From NCBI GenBank assembly GCA_009760855.2, contig WPIO01000288.1, positions 64,001 to 123,801 of the forward strand: DNA of 59,801 nt. Reading direction: 5' to 3'. The notes under the pieces were generated by a model. The model was given only the letters and a program-made list of their open reading frames with translations, was not told the origin of the DNA and ran no database searches. Shown one piece after another: positions 1 to 12,977 of this stretch. The translations under genes and the position numbers were made by a program. Origin of the DNA: Cristatella mucedo. Lineage: Eukaryota; Bryozoa; Phylactolaemata; Cristatellidae. Each line of letters opens with the position of its first letter. Positions within the stretch are counted from its first letter, which is position 1.

Positions 1-441
1 AGAGAGAGGGAGGGAGGGAGTAATGCACTTAGACAGTGTTTCTGAAATCTTTATAGGATGTGAGCCTTTCAGTAAGCTGCTGCAGGGAATACCCAAAGTA
101 CGAAAAGTGCAATCTTCAAGATAGAGACAAAAAGTAGAGATAAGTACTGCTTGGCTCAGAGGATACCATCAGATTAAGTCGGGCTAATCCTTTTCTGAAG
201 CAAATTACATTTGTTGACAAGTAAAGAAAAAATTAGGTAGCTTCAAGTACATTTAACTACTCCTTTGTTGAAAGGTAGCACCCAGTTACAGTCCTGCTTA
301 ATTGACCAACAATTGAAGTTTTCGCTAAACCAAGACTCTTTCTCGCTGGTACCATCGGTGCTATGCCTTTCCATCAGTATTAGCTTCAAATGTATTGATA
401 GGTATAAGACTTCCTTTCAAGCGATGATGATTCGTAATAAA

Positions 442-513
442 GATGATATCCATTTTTGACTAAGCGAACTCAGAACAGATGATATCCATTTTTGACTAAG
501 CGAACTCAGAACA
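442..513. repeat. Exact tandem duplication, two 36-bp units
   Basis: The unit beginning GATGATATCCATTTTTGACT occurs at 442-477 and again, unchanged, at 478-513. The two units abut with no spacer, so this is a recent local duplication. No coding function is visible. Confidence 0.95.
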
Positions 514-1755
514 TTTCAGCCCGATGGTGGTAACTGGGGTTACCACGGTAAACGGCTGCGGACTGAGTGCAATAAATACCTGAATATCGTTCAAAATTAC
601 ATGCAATATATCTGGCTCGTCTAGCTCTATTCTTCAGCAGATAGACAGCGATTTTGACAAAGATGATTTTTCATGCGCAAGTGAGCAATGGCGGACCTGA
701 TCCATAGCGAGGATGCAGAGTTCGATCGCGAAAATTGAGCCTATTTATCCGAGAAATAGCCCAAGATTGATGGCTGATTACGGGCAACCGCTGGTTATTT
801 CTTCGGGCATCCCACACAGCGGATCGGGACGCCTGGAGCAAAATTCTACACTAATCCTCTTTTTTTTCTACCACCAGTCTGCCCAATATCGGATGCAGCC
901 ACCAACGGCTCGCCAATATTGTCAGGATCTTCTTTCTCGCTGTCAGCGACACTACCCAGGCGAGCACTGGCGCCGCGATTCCGGACCTCCTGCATAATCT
1001 TTTCAGACTAGCGGGTAGCAAGGAAGTTCATAGGAAACGTTGCCAAGAACTTGCTCACCAGTTTCATTCCGTTTTTAAGAACGTCAGTGCTGACCTATTT
1101 TATGTCGCCATCGTAGCCATCCGTAGCGTGTATCCTTCTGTTAAGCTCTTGCACACATAGTTCTTCAGATTGCTTTGACTTGATTCTGACTGAGCTGCTC
1201 ATAAATCAGGTCAACAACGTTTTCAACTTCGAAACGGTATATTCTTTTAGAGCAGCTATCCGAAAAATAAATAATTAATTGCCATCCTACTTGCGGAAAT
1301 TGGGTAAACTTGGTTACCGCCGTCGGGCTCATTTACTGGCCGAAAGAGCTCAGCTGCACTCGTTTTCTGTGGTTAACATATGGGTTCACACGAATCACAT
1401 GTTAGCTGTTCAAAGGTGATGTTGACTACCTTTACAGAGCAAATCGACTGTATAGCTAATGGACGAACATTTACCAAATACTCTCCATCTTTCTAAATAG
1501 CATGGTAAAAAAGCTTGACTTAATTGAAACCATGCCCCGAAAGAAACTAGAAGTAGTACCATTATTTGCCCAGCATGACACGGCAGGCAGTACAATAAAC
1601 ACTGGTTAGTCTTTACCCAAAAGAATCTTTACAACAAATGTTCTAGACAATAATTTTTGCACCGTCATTCAGTAAAATATTAGTTTCAATGTTATAGACA
1701 GAACGGCTCTAGTCATATGAAACTCAATTTCAGTTAGACCGACTGAAATAATAAA
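514..1755. other. No recognisable gene or repeat
   Basis: I see no feature that I can support here. A 94-codon open frame at 713-997 has no motif I recognise and no convincing splice context. The sequence is of mixed composition. Confidence 0.4.
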
Positions 1756-2247
1756 TAAAAGTTCTTAAGCTGATCCACAAGGCCCGCCACGACTTGGCTC
1801 CTTCGTACATAGCTGAACTGCTACATCAGTTTCAGCCAGTTCGCGCCCTCAGGTCCTGTGTGGAAATAAATTAACTGTTACGTTCCTCCGCTTAAGAACC
1901 GTTGGCGACAGAAGCTTTAGCTCTGCAGGTCGTAGACTGTTGAACTCGGTTCCACAATTCTTACGCAACGACAACTACTCTACTACTGCCGACTATGGCT
2001 CATCTTTTTTCAGCGGTCCTGAGCTGCTAATTCCATGCCACTCACTACCCCAACTGCTCTCCTGACTCTCCTATGCTTCACAACTTCTCTTTGTTGCATG
2101 AGGCGAAGTCTGTTGGCTAGCGAATGTGTAACAAAAACCGCTTAGACTGTGCGTGAGCTATAGAAAACTCTCCTGCGTAACACCTATACGTGTCTGTGTG
2201 ACTTTGTGGAGTTACAGACGGTGTTAATTACATTACATTACATAGAC
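1756..2247 (+). mobile_element. LINE-B copy, 5'-truncated, C-terminal RT region plus 3' end
   Basis: Translation in broken frames gives the C-terminal part of a CR1/L2-type LINE ORF2: a 'HKARHDLAPSYIAELL'-like stretch, then 'GDRSFSSAG..L..SVPQFL', which is the usual 'GDRSFS...RLWNSLP' signature. The 3' untranslated part ends 'TTTGTGGAGTTACAGACGG' followed by ATTACATTACATTACAT repeats. The same sequence recurs at 19340-19827 and 51198-51668 on this strand and at 42614-43090 on the other. Frameshifts and stops show that it is dead. LINEs of this group move by target-primed reverse transcription and are commonly 5'-truncated, as here. Confidence 0.85.
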
Positions 2248-2428
2248 TGCTTGTCAGATTGCTACCCATTGACATAAATTCATTTGCATTAAGCTTTCGT
2301 GAATTTTTTTATCTGAAATTACGGATTCTCAAAGCAAAACATATTCAAACAAAATAAGAATTTAATAAGCATTTAAGAATTTATGTTGTGTTCTAAAAGC
2401 AATAATGAACTAGCGCTTCATGCTAACT

Positions 2429-2521
2429 TTGCAGCATATTTCAGAGTAAGTGAAGTGCCTAGAAAAAAATTAAATTCTATGAGTCTATGAGAGTACTTAA
2501 AAAAATTATTACTATTATTAT
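2429..2521 (+). mobile_element. LINE-A 3' tail, degenerate
   Basis: The segment reads GCAG...GAAGTGCCTAGAAA...GAATTCTAT-like sequence and ends in an ATT-type microsatellite (TTATTACTATTATTA). This matches the LINE-A 3' end seen at about 3350, 7160 and 35510. Only the last 90 bp or so are recognisable. Confidence 0.65.
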
Positions 2522-3129
2522 GCAGATTCATCAAGTTATTGCCAAATTTTGGAATTTACAAGGTGCAACGTTACACAGTAAATGAAGTTGTGTCAGTCAA
2601 AAGCAAGCAGATAAGTTACCTGAAAACATGTACATCAATTTACCAAGGGTCAATAAGTTGTCAGGCAATTGCATATATTGCAAAGGTCGGAAATTTTTAT
2701 TTATAGACGTGTTGCTTCGGCTTACTTGCCATGTTGCATTAGCAAGGCTCAACTTGCATGTAACGATAGTCTTTACTACTTCGTATTTCAGGTATATTAT
2801 GTTTTATAGTACAAGTTGGCACGTACAATTATTTAATTTTTCATATAATCATCTCAGTATTTCCATAAAAGTTACATTCCAGTTGCTTGATTATTGGTCA
2901 GGCCGTTCTGATCACTCTCCTACACAATGTGCTGTCAAACGGCGACAGCCCGTCTAAAAGTCACAGATGAAAGTGCGTATAATATCAGCCCTACGTTTTA
3001 TCGAATGCTTTAAGTGGATAAGGTCAGCTATCTTGGGACGCTGGTTCCATCTTGAAAAAAGTGGCATGCAATAACCGGATTTTCTATCGTGAATACATCG
3101 CATATCTTGTCTGCATGATGCAGTAATAA

Positions 3130-3425
3130 GATTGGAACTCACGTCTCACTTGCGTCATGACATCCTTGGATTGACGACATTTACAAAGAAGCTGAAAACG
3201 TGTCAGTTTATCGCAGCATTTATTGGGTCCAAGTGATTCATTCTTTGTGTTCTTAAGTGTGCTGACAGTGTGCATATTACATCTAACTATGTGAAGCTGG
3301 TTGTCGTTGCGCATGCTATCCCTAACCAATCGAAAAGGTTTCCTTTAAGCTAATGTAAAGTGCCTAGAAATAGATTAAGTTCTCCGAGGGTGCTATACAA
3401 ATGTATTGTTATTAATATTATTGTC
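3130..3425 (+). mobile_element. LINE-A 3' end, 5'-truncated
   Basis: The segment begins within the 'NSLP...TTFKKKLKTHL' coding tail (GGAACTCACGTCTCACTTGC, then ATTTACAAAGAAGCTGAAAA). It runs through the 3' untranslated region (TTTATTGGGTCCAAGTGATT) to AAAGTGCCTAGAAATAGATT and an ATT-rich tail at about 3405-3425. The order of landmarks equals that of the copy at 6662-7235. It is too decayed to code. Confidence 0.75.
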
Positions 3426-3429
3426 ATTA

Positions 3430-4690
3430 TAAGAAGTGTTTGTGCTTATCATCTTGATCCTTACGAACAAGGTGAGCCAAGCTTTATTTTAGTTGATTCC
3501 TACTAAATACAACTGCTAATGATCGTCCAATTTTTCGTGCCTTCTCGAGAAATGCGGCAGCAAGCTTTACATGGTGCAGATACATAAACATAAGAAGCTT
3601 GAGAGAGGTACACATTTTTAGTGAATTGCTCAAATTGTTATAAAATCAAATTTTGTAAGAATCTGTTGTTCCTGTGATCCCCGGGATGTTCCTAACACTC
3701 GAAGGTAGACCACAAATAGACAAAGTATTCAAACGGCTAGTATAGTAGCCACCCTAACACATATGCATAGTCTTATTTCCACTAAACTGCTCATCGCCGT
3801 ATGCTTGGTTTCTCATTCTCTCGAAGTATAGTATCTCCCTCCAACTACTTCTTCTAAACAACCAAACTATTACGGAGGCCTTACTATTCTATCTCCCGAC
3901 AGAACGCTCAAACTCATAGGTCGTTGAAATTCCTTTGAAATGGAATCCAGTAGGTCATTCTTAGATGCCTTCATTTACCAAATTCAACTAAAACTCCAAG
4001 CTCACGGGACATGTACCTGCTTCATACTAGCATCTTCGTCACAGCCTATAAGCCAGATAACTCCCTAGAAAGTGTCGCCTGTCATTGTCACTTGGGTCGC
4101 TGGTAGCTGCAGGTTGTTCCATCCATTGGGCAAGTTTTTCTGTCTCACTAACCCTATCGCTCTTTGAGACTGTATTAGTAAGTACCAGTAAATCGTCCTA
4201 ACTCGATCCCAGCTCGGGTTGATAAAGGCAACCTAGGTTAAGCCAACAGACGCAAATGGCTACCTCGCAGCTGCTTTGAGGATTTATTCGAAACTGGGGG
4301 AACTTTCCTTTGCATCCAATGCTTCGGAACCTCCAGTAGTCATTTATATACAATTAATAGTCTGTTAATGATAGCGATACCTATCCTAGGAGTACCCGAT
4401 ATGTTGGCATTGGTGATATTAGTGAGAATATGCATTGATAATGATGATAATAACAATAAATAAAGTAGATTGCATTCTAGGAGAAATAAGTATTTATAAG
4501 GGAGGTGACAAAGGCTGGCAAAGAACCAAAGCTTTTGTTTAATGACATTAGCATGCAATCTTGTAAATAGCATAAGGAAGACAAGAAATATTAACAATAT
4601 AGAAGAAGAAAAACATAATTATAGGAAGCTTTTGAGTACCAGTTTTCGGTAGATTAAAATGCACGTGTATCACCTATCATTCTTGGAATT
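3430..4690. other. AT-rich, no gene seen
   Basis: I find no recognisable transposon boundary, exon or RNA gene. A hydrophobic 85-codon frame on the minus strand at 4340-4597 looks like chance in AT-rich DNA. Confidence 0.4.
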
Positions 4691-4696
4691 ACTAGA

Positions 4697-4812
4697 TACG
4701 GAAGACAACGCTGACAATGCTGCGCCATCTTGCCGTGAAGCGCGACTTCGATATCTTGCCGAATGATGGAGGGAAGGAAGGACTTTCTAGCTTTAATCAA
4801 TAGCAATATATC
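4697..4812 (+). repeat. Dispersed repeat shared with 47048-47172
   Basis: Both places contain 'ACGGAAGACRACGCTG', then 'CTGCGCCATCTTGCCG', then a second CATCTTGC-like motif, then 'GGACTTTCT..CT..AATTAGCAA'-like sequence in the same order. The family is unknown to me. It occurs in both the AT-rich and the GC-rich part of the window. Confidence 0.55.
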
Positions 4813-5918
4813 AAGCCGAAAAGCTGTCTGAACTCAGTCAAAAGAGGTTCCGTGGCTTAGGGTTAGTTACACTAATTATTCACTAGCCGACGGATATGCT
4901 AGTTTAGAGGTACAGCAAAATGACACAAGGCAAAAGTGAAGTCTGCTCAGCGAGAAGGCCGGAGGCACAAGGATTATTTTTGATTCAATGGTTTTAGTGC
5001 AGAATTTTGGTATTGATAATGAAATCCACCAAGTGAGGCTTTTAAGATATTGTATATGTTGTTAAGGCCGTTAGGGGAGAGCTCAAACTACGGCAAAAAA
5101 ACGTGTCCGTTAGGAGTGTGGCTCAACTCACCTATTTGAGACATAATATGCTGCCCCAGACTTAAATAGCTGGACGTTTCACACCTAATAAGCGTCACTA
5201 GACCTCTCTAACTCAGCTAGATATCTTGCTTAGCCAAGCACCTAAAAGTCACCCGTGCTATATTTAGGTTATCTCAACTCGAAAGAAACCCAGTAGTTCC
5301 ACTGGTATTGCCTTATTTAGCCAGGAGGTATTTATGCCTTTGTCACACCTTTACTTTTTTAATTAGCATGAAGTATTTTTTTTATTTGTCTACACCCCTA
5401 TTTGTCACCACAAGCCCCTTGATGAGCGATAATTTTTTGGCATTACGTGAACGAACTGAGAATTGGTTCAAACTGAGTCAGGTGTTTGATATGAACGCGA
5501 CAAGCCGCCACATACGAGTCTAAGCACACAGGAACAAAAACACAAGCTCACCGGTGCCCAAGGAGAGCTGAGTGAAATCGATGTGTCTGTAGCTTAGAGA
5601 TGAACGTTGCAAAGTGCATAAAGTGGTGACAGATGTCAGAAGCAGGTTCCAGACTTCCGGTGCATACTAGCCAGTTGTGTAATCACCGAAATACTTCAAT
5701 TTTGAGTGCGGAGCGGTGAGACGACTGAAAGCCGAAGAGCTGTAGTCGGGCTGCTGGAACTACCTTAAGCCGCCATCCGAAGAGTGGATAACCAAACTAG
5801 GGGCAGCGTAAGAAAGCCAAATTACGTAGCTTGTTCTGGTCTGGTACCCTGAATCAATAGTTCCTAGAATAGGATGATCAGGACTAGTGTTTTATTACCT
5901 CTGAGGAAAGTCTAGCTT
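4813..5918. other. No recognisable gene
   Basis: I see no repeat family or gene that I can support. A 71-codon frame at 5308-5523 has no family signature. Confidence 0.35.
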
Positions 5919-6092
5919 GGTGAGCCGTAAGGGTTCACTAGGTAAGGTGGTTACTTTTCACGACCTCGGCCCGAGGTTGTGGGTTCGAATCCTGCAATGA
6001 GCGATCCTTATTTGCCCCTGCAAGCGGCGGTGATTGCCGTAAAGGCTCTTCCGTCACTATACAAAAGAAGCTGTTAAATCAGCTAGCATTTT
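5919..6092 (+). mobile_element. SINE-1, tRNA-headed SINE
   Basis: The element starts GGTGAGCCGTAAGGGTTCAC, has a pol III B box (GGGTTCGAATCCT, about 5981-5993), and then the family body (GCAAGCGGCGGTGATTGCCG, AAAGGCTCTTCCGTC). It ends CTGTTAAATCAGCTAGCA. The same order occurs at 28161-28300, 36029-36203, 40577-40745, 41884-42057 and 59451-59640. It does not look like a functional tRNA gene, because the 3' half runs into SINE body rather than an acceptor stem. Confidence 0.85.
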
Positions 6093-6661
6093 TTAGCTAC
6101 GATTTCATTAGAAGCAAGCATTAAGGGGGTGAGAAAACAAAAGTAGAGAGATGTTGAAGTAATTTATTCCAGCAGGTTGGGCAATTAAAGTATGAGGTGC
6201 CTCATCATACATATCTTAACTACTCATAATTTGGAGATTTTCCGAGCTGACTCATTTTTTGGTCACTGCGCATCTTACTTGCTTATATCGTTTAATCAGT
6301 CAAAACCGGATATTGAAAATTTTAAGATATTGATCTCTGGTACGACTGCTTCTTTGTAAATTTGAAGTTTGATTTCACTCAAATAATTCATTTGCATGAT
6401 GGTTGATTGCTAATAGCTCAACATTAACACACGAATTGTTTCCAGCATGAACATTTCAGGTTGCATGATGAAGTCGTGCAGCAGACAGCTCATAATTGAC
6501 CAGTGCAAAGGATTACTGTAATTAAGACTCTTTAACAGCGAGAAAAATCAGAATTCAGTGCATAAAATATAATTCGGTTATATTTTATTGGGAGACATAA
6601 TTTTCAAGAAATGTAAATTTTATTTCAGAGAGCTCAATAGATTGCAAAGTTATACATCTAT

Positions 6662-7235
6662 CTGGCCTGTGAAATCACGCACTTGAAGTTTGTGAGAAAC
6701 TCTGCAGCTAGTCTCGCCTGTAGTGAGCGTTTCAGTTGCCACATCTTACCGCCTCTAGCCGAAAGGTACTGGTTCCCAGTCAAGCAGCACCTAGACTTTA
6801 AGGTTTTGTATATAACCTTTAGGTCCCTTCGTTTTTTGGCTCCAGCCCGACTAAGCATTGTAACGCCCTAGTGCTTTGGTGCTATTAAGCCCTGAACTCA
6901 CTTCCGACATCGGCCAAGACATCGCTTGACTTGACCTCATTTACAAAGAAACTAAAAACGCATCTACTTATAGTCACAACATTTAGTGGGTCCCTGTGAT
7001 TTGTCTTTTACAGGCTTATAAGTTCTGACACGGTGCATTCTGCCACTAATCATACTTGTATGCTGGCCTACTGCATGTCAACTCTAACGATTTTATTCTA
7101 GTCATTTAATGAGAATGTTACTGCTGACCACTCAATCTTGCTTTTTTGCAGCAAATATAAAGTGTAGAAACAGATTGAATTCTCGGAGGACGTTATATCC
7201 AATTCATAATAATAGCTATTAGTAGTAGTAGTAAA
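6662..7235 (+). mobile_element. LINE-A, RT C-terminal region and 3' end
   Basis: Translation gives fragments of the LINE-A ORF2 end: 'FVRNSAASLACSERFSCHIL', 'LPPLAERYWFPVKQHLDFKV' and 'LTFRSLRFLAPA', the counterpart of 'LQNSAARL...LHWLPVKQR..FKVL'. After a gap in the frame come ATTTACAAAGAAACTAAAAA, the 3' untranslated region (GGGTCCCTGTGATTTG), TTGCAGCAAATATAAAGTG and a degraded AAT/AGT tail. Stops and deletions show that it is dead. Confidence 0.85.
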
Positions 7236-7239
7236 TTCG

Positions 7240-10200
7240 ATGTATCAGGCCTTCGCTCAAGTTAAATAATACACAGCTATACAACTCGCAGCCATAATAT
7301 CTGCTAAAGCCATCAGATTATGTGCATTACAATATAAAAAATAAATTTAGAGGCACAGCAGCTCAGGTATTAATTTTCGTTGGGTCTTAAAAAAGGCCAT
7401 AGGCTTAGAGGAATACCATTATATGATCGCAAACTGAAAAAATACCATATATTATTACTAAGGTAGAGGGCAGAATGCTTTTAATTAAAGATAGTTAATT
7501 TTTTATCGAGTTAAGCATTACAAGAAAATCCAAAAACTTGTACTCTGCCAACTGAAAACATTTCTGCAGTTTCAAAATCTTAAAAACCAAACAATTATTT
7601 TGACTGGAGTTTACAGACCACATATATCCGGAAATAAAGTAAGCACTTTCAAAAATATTGGTAAAGGTTATAGTCAGTAGGTGAAAATGATCAGTGCAGT
7701 GTATTTTATTTCATCGTTTTCTGAAATCCAAAACTTATTAGTGATTAAATAATGGACGTTAGAAGCAATTCAGCTTCAACGCCTATGCCATTTCCGCAAA
7801 CAGCGTTTAGTAAAACTTGTAAGCTCATTATATTTATCAAACCATTTTTCAATGTATTTATATTTCCATTCTTCCAAGCTTTGATTATCAAGCTTCATTC
7901 ACAACCTTCATCACTTCATTCCCTGCCAAAGTCGATGGCTCTGCAGTCAGATAGCTCTTACCTTTCTGAAGTTCAACGACGACACCCTATCGGTTATTGG
8001 CTAACTCAATGGCACTCCGTAATTGAAAAATCTAGCTCTCTAAATTTGCTGAGTAAAGCATTGCTCTCGTTACTGCTGCCCGCAATCTCGGCGAACTGTG
8101 CAAGAGATTTATATATTTACTAGTTGGGGCGAATAAATCATCAAGATTTGGGTATACTTAATTTATTGGCTTGGTGCAAGCTAGTGATATAAGATAATAA
8201 AGTATTTTAAAAGGTGAGTGGGTTAGCTGGCAATAAGCGTCCTTGTTAAGAATGGCTTTACTTAAACCAAATTTGGAACGAGAACTTTGTACGCCATTGT
8301 GATGCCGTGTATAAGTCATAAGCAATGCAATAGAAAAACTTAAATTAGCATTAATAGTTTAAATAAAAACCAGCTGCATAAAATAATATATGTTAAGCAG
8401 AGGTACAGTTTTCGTATCACAGATGTTTACAGTTTTCCAACTTATGGTTGTTGATGGCCTGTCAGCAATCAAAATATTTTGTGGTTTATCAAAAGCTGAC
8501 TACTGTGAACCAATTGGACGATAATATAGTTTTTTGAAATTATCGCTTAAAATAGCTGATTTTAGAGAGAACATCATGATAGTATGTAAGAGCTGAGATT
8601 TCACTGCGTGACTTGTATTGATCTTTAGGTTGCAGTTGCTCTAAAAAGATATAGGCTCAGTGAAGGTGCCTGTAACAAATTGTATCCTGCTGAGCCCACA
8701 CTACTAAGCTAATTTCCAAAAAGGCTCAGACTTCAGCAACGAGGTCTGCTATTCTCGAATACAATTAAAAGGTTTGAAAAGTTTCAAAGTACCAGATCCA
8801 GTTTAGATTTATGTGAATGGCCGATCAAGGACAAAGACCCAAAAAGTGGAACAAAAAAATACTAGGTAACTTATATAGCAGCCAATAAGTAGCAAATATT
8901 CATCCTTGCAATTTAGAAATCCGTGCAAGAGAGGCATTATTGGTACTTTTCTCTGGAAAATAACAAACAGAATAAGCGGCAACCATAGCACGTTATAGGT
9001 ATGCACGCAGGAAGACAAATAAGAACACTGCTTCAAAGGACCTCCGTTTAGGAACACCATCATTTCTCGTGTGTGCAAACGATTCAATCCCAGTTGGTTG
9101 GCTCTGACTTAGTTCAGAAACTTAATGGCTACCATAAGCTGACTATCATAACTTTGTAACATTATCATCGAAGCTTGAATGTCATACATTTTTCCCAAAA
9201 GGAAACATGTTTGTAATACAAGTCAGTCACATGCATACAACTGTCACCGATTTGTGTAGTTACTGGTGAGTTACTCAGAGATTTAAGCAATGTATTCTAA
9301 TTTAAATACATGTTGTGCACATATCTGAACTAACCAGCCAACTGTTATACGTTTCGCAGTTCTAGGAATTTGAAAAAAGATCTCCAAGCTGCTTACAGAG
9401 TCTTCATATATGAGCACTTGGTCACATCGTTAGAGGGAGCAATATAACGCAGGGTAAAGGAAAGAAAAGCTCTGTTATCAATACAAGCTTTAAAGAGTGT
9501 GCATTTCACTTACCGAGGACATTATTTCCCGGCATACACATTGCTACAAGGAAGACGGAACACTGTAAGTAAGCCGCTGAGCAGTACTCCATATGGCTGC
9601 TTTAGGAGCATGAATGCACCTCCGGACCTTGTTTGAAAGGGTAGGTTTTGGGTAACCTGGACAAAGGATGAAAACAATATATATGGGCGTTGCTGAAAAA
9701 GCTGTATTCAAGGTCATTCATTCAAGCACTGAGTAAACACAGTGGAAGTGGCTGGCCTTTGTGTAGTAGACCAAGCAATGAGCATGGGCCGCTTCCTTTG
9801 GTCCGTGAGTTTTCTTGCTGTATTACCAGGTGCCCTGAGTGCAGAGCGAAGCTGTCTGCTTTCCGGGCTTCGCTGTTTCTAACCATGGCAGCTTGATTGC
9901 AACGATTTTTACATTATTCACCTTCACCCAGTTGACTTTTAGGTCCCGTATAAAATGTTGGAACTTCAGGTGATTTATGGGTGCTTTTTGCTCTTTTATT
10001 AATCGCATAAATGCAATGAATTTACCCTAATAAGATTTTTCCCAAGCTTTACCCGAGGAAGGAAAGTTCCCAGAAACAGCTGGCCGCATCAAAGCCAGAA
10101 AGCGCTCTAATGAACGGAATGGTAAAAATATAGTAGAAGCAGCCCCTTTCACGTCGCAGTTAAGTGGGGAAAATTCATTATAAATAATAATTAGAAATTT

Positions 10201-10630
10201 GTATAACATTTTAAGATAACCTGGTCACTACCAAGGTACGCTAGATTTACTGAAAAAGAACTGTGTGAACGGGTTAACGACTACCTGTGCATTGTAGTCA
10301 TGCATTAGCACATTATGTAAGCGTAAATGAACCAAGCATTAAGGAGGCGGTGAGGTTACATTTTTTTTGTTAGATACCCTTAATTCAGAGGTCTTAGAAG
10401 TCATCCAGGAGCGAGTTATAGGATTTAGGAGCGTGGGAAGTATAGTGAGATCTAAAAAGGATTTCAAGTTGGTTCGGGTGCAGCCATAAGGGTAGAGTTG
10501 GACGAACAAAGTGTTATGGCCCAGGATGAATGAAAATTTGTTTGAATAGGTAGGCTGAAACGTGTATATAAGCAAATCTAAATTGAAAGATTTTGAAGTC
10601 AAATTAAAATAATTTCTTAAAATTAAAAAA
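7240..10630. other. AT-rich stretch without recognisable gene or family
   Basis: This is the longest stretch where I can assign nothing. Open frames of 123 codons (7752-8123, plus) and 92 codons (8809-9087, minus, hydrophobic) exist but carry no motif I recognise. Near 10440-10560 the minus strand faintly resembles the LINE-A 'PRTNLKSF' region ('TRTNLKSF'), which suggests very old LINE-A sequence. Confidence 0.35.
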
Positions 10631-12005
10631 AATGCGAATAATATAGTGCCCTCCATGAACTCAGTCACATTCTAGGCAACCTACATTTGCTAGGAACGAA
10701 GCGCTATCGAGTGGTTAGTGATAGCTTGCTCAGAAAGAGCATGAATAATTTGGTTAGGAGTGACATGCACAGGGTTAGCATGCAAGTATGGTTAGTGACA
10801 GAATACATAGTAACATCATGCATAAACACTTAAGTTACAAATACAGTGACCCATTCAATGCTGTTATAAATAGGTGGGTTATTAGTTTCTTTTTAAATAT
10901 GGTCAAGTCAGGCGATGTTGTAATGCAAGCCGGGAGTGAGCTCCAGGCTTTGGGAGCATACGAACCAAAGGCACGGTCTCCGAAGGATTTGAGATTTGCT
11001 CGGGGCATCGGTATACAGTTAAATTTAGTTTCCAAAGGCGGGTATTACGATAGCAATGCTCTGCTTGTGGGGTAGGGCATCTGCTAGGTAGGCTGCAGCC
11101 TAAGAATGAAGATACTTAAAAGTGAGTGATAACATAAAGCCGATGCGAGTCTTGACTGGGAGCCAGTTCAGATCGGCGAGAAGAAATGCAAAGTGGCAGC
11201 TGAGAAGTTTACGACAGACAAGCCTCAGTTCACGACAGCTGCAGAGTTTTGCATCTGCTGTAAGCTCCTGAGTGAGCTATAGTGGCCTATAGACCAGTAA
11301 GCAGTAAGCTACAAAAGTCAAGGCACTATTTCCCAAATGCATTGAGCAATTTAGTCATGGTATCCCGGTCTATGTAAGCCCAAATGGTAGCAATGCCATG
11401 TAGCTGAAAGTAGGCAGACTGGACTGTGAAGCTGATGTGGTCGTCTAATAAAGGTCACCGTGGAACGCGAGACTTGGATTTTGTGCAGATTCAAAAGGTA
11501 ATAGGTTGGTAGATCTGACGTCAAGCATTAGCCTTTCTAATTTCTGAATCACTCTTGGTTTTCTCATAGCTAGTAAGTTGGTTTTATCATCATTAATTTT
11601 AAGAAAACTGGCTGCCTTGCAAATACGCACTTCATCAATCCTTGCACCGAGGGAGTTAAGAAAATTCGACTAGCCGGACGGCCTGGAGAGATCAAAGCAT
11701 AGGTAAAACTGAGTTTAATCTGTATAGAAATGAAAGCCTAGACTGTGCCTGGCAATCATAGTGGCAAGAGAGAGAACATCAACCGTGAAAAAATGGGGCT
11801 AAGCTCAGATCCCTGTGGTACCCAATATTTCAGAGGCTCCTCGGATGATCGTTGTCCATTTGCGTCAATACTCTAGTGTCTCCCACTAAGAATGGACCTG
11901 AACCACTGCAACTCAGTGCATTTTGAGTTTGATAGGAAGCTATTGTAATTCAGTGAGAATAATTTCAAGATAGAAACTGGGATATTCATGAAATCCAAGC
12001 GTCGA
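10631..12005 (-). mobile_element. LINE-A, RT domain to 3' tail, old copy
   Basis: The minus-strand LINE-A starts (3' end) with an AATAAT tail and GTGCCCTCCATGAACTCAGT at about 10635. It continues through the 3' untranslated region, with its repeated GCATGC motifs, into coding sequence. From high to low coordinates the coding parts are 'RSFLVGDTRVLT' (the RT stretch 'WFRSYLSGR' of better copies, about 11880-11905), a ruined YADD box (about 11695-11715, where a stop replaces the last residue), 'KLERLMLDV' and 'NLKSFGDRAFGSYAPKAWSS' (about 10960). Many stops are present. Another fragment of the same family lies at about 12073-12125. Confidence 0.85.
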
Positions 12006-12485
12006 TGCCGAGTTGAACGCCAAGTATAAGTACCGTATTACTCAGAGTCGGAAGGCCTGTAGTGAGATATGGAAGTCAAGACAGGATGTCACAGATGCAT
12101 GAAGCAAGTTAAATGTGGTAGCCTACGAGGTTACTCGTTCATTAGTAATAGACATCTAGGTCTGTGACGCAGGAACGTCTAGGTAAACTGACAGCAACCA
12201 CACACCGTCTTCAGCAAAGTAAATATGTTGACACCCTTTTAAGCTGTTAAGATTCCCGATCGTCCCGCATGAAATGCCTAAAACTTCACCGCGTTTCAAA
12301 AATATTGAAACGTTTATATGGTATTTCCAATCATCTTTTCACCTTTAAATGGCTAAAATGAAGTTCATAATCTTTTTTCAACTTCAAAGTTTGACCATTT
12401 TACCTAATTTTCCTACGCTTATGATGGCTTTTTTTACAGAGGAAACTTGACTTAAATCCATATCAGTGGTTGTAACTATTAACAA

Positions 12486-12486
<1 letters not shown>

Positions 12487-12530
<44 letters not shown>

Positions 12531-12602
12531 ATAGAGGTAGGGAGAGAGAGAGAGAGAAAAGGGGAGAGAAAGAGAAAGAGTGAGACAGAGAGAAAGAGAA
12601 AG
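12487..12602. repeat. Compound TA and GA microsatellite
   Basis: A short TA run (about 12487-12506) passes into GA repeats with interruptions (AGAGAG, AAAGAG, GGGAGAG) to about 12602. A small GC-rich pocket with repeated AGCCGG motifs follows at 12620-12750. Frames across it only encode low-complexity Ser/Leu. Confidence 0.95.
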
Positions 12603-12977
12603 GTTTATTGAAATGATGCATTAGCCGGTCGTGCCCTGCCCTGCCGGGGTGGCGGGTGCTACCAAGTTCAAGAGCAGCGACCACGCAGCTTCCGAGCCGG
12701 CTGGTCGCTTAGCCGGTTGGCCGAGCCGGCCGACTTCTGATCTGCTGTCGCAGATGCAGAGCAATGCCCGTCACTACTTAGTGCTCCTTCTTTGCTTTTA
12801 AGCAACTAACTCCTCTGTTTCCAGTCATTTTTCAATGCTAGCAAAAGGTAAGACATTATGTTATCGGAAAATAAAGTTACATCTACCTATTGATAGGGAC
12901 TCGAATCTAGCTTATTTTAACCCCTGAAATTACTTCGTACTATCTCGATTAACTCCACTCGGGTTCTCATTCTACCA

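Noticed and set aside
7752-8123. 123-codon open frame in AT-rich DNA
   Set aside because: No motif, no convincing splice sites or poly(A) context. This length can occur by chance over a 60-kb window.
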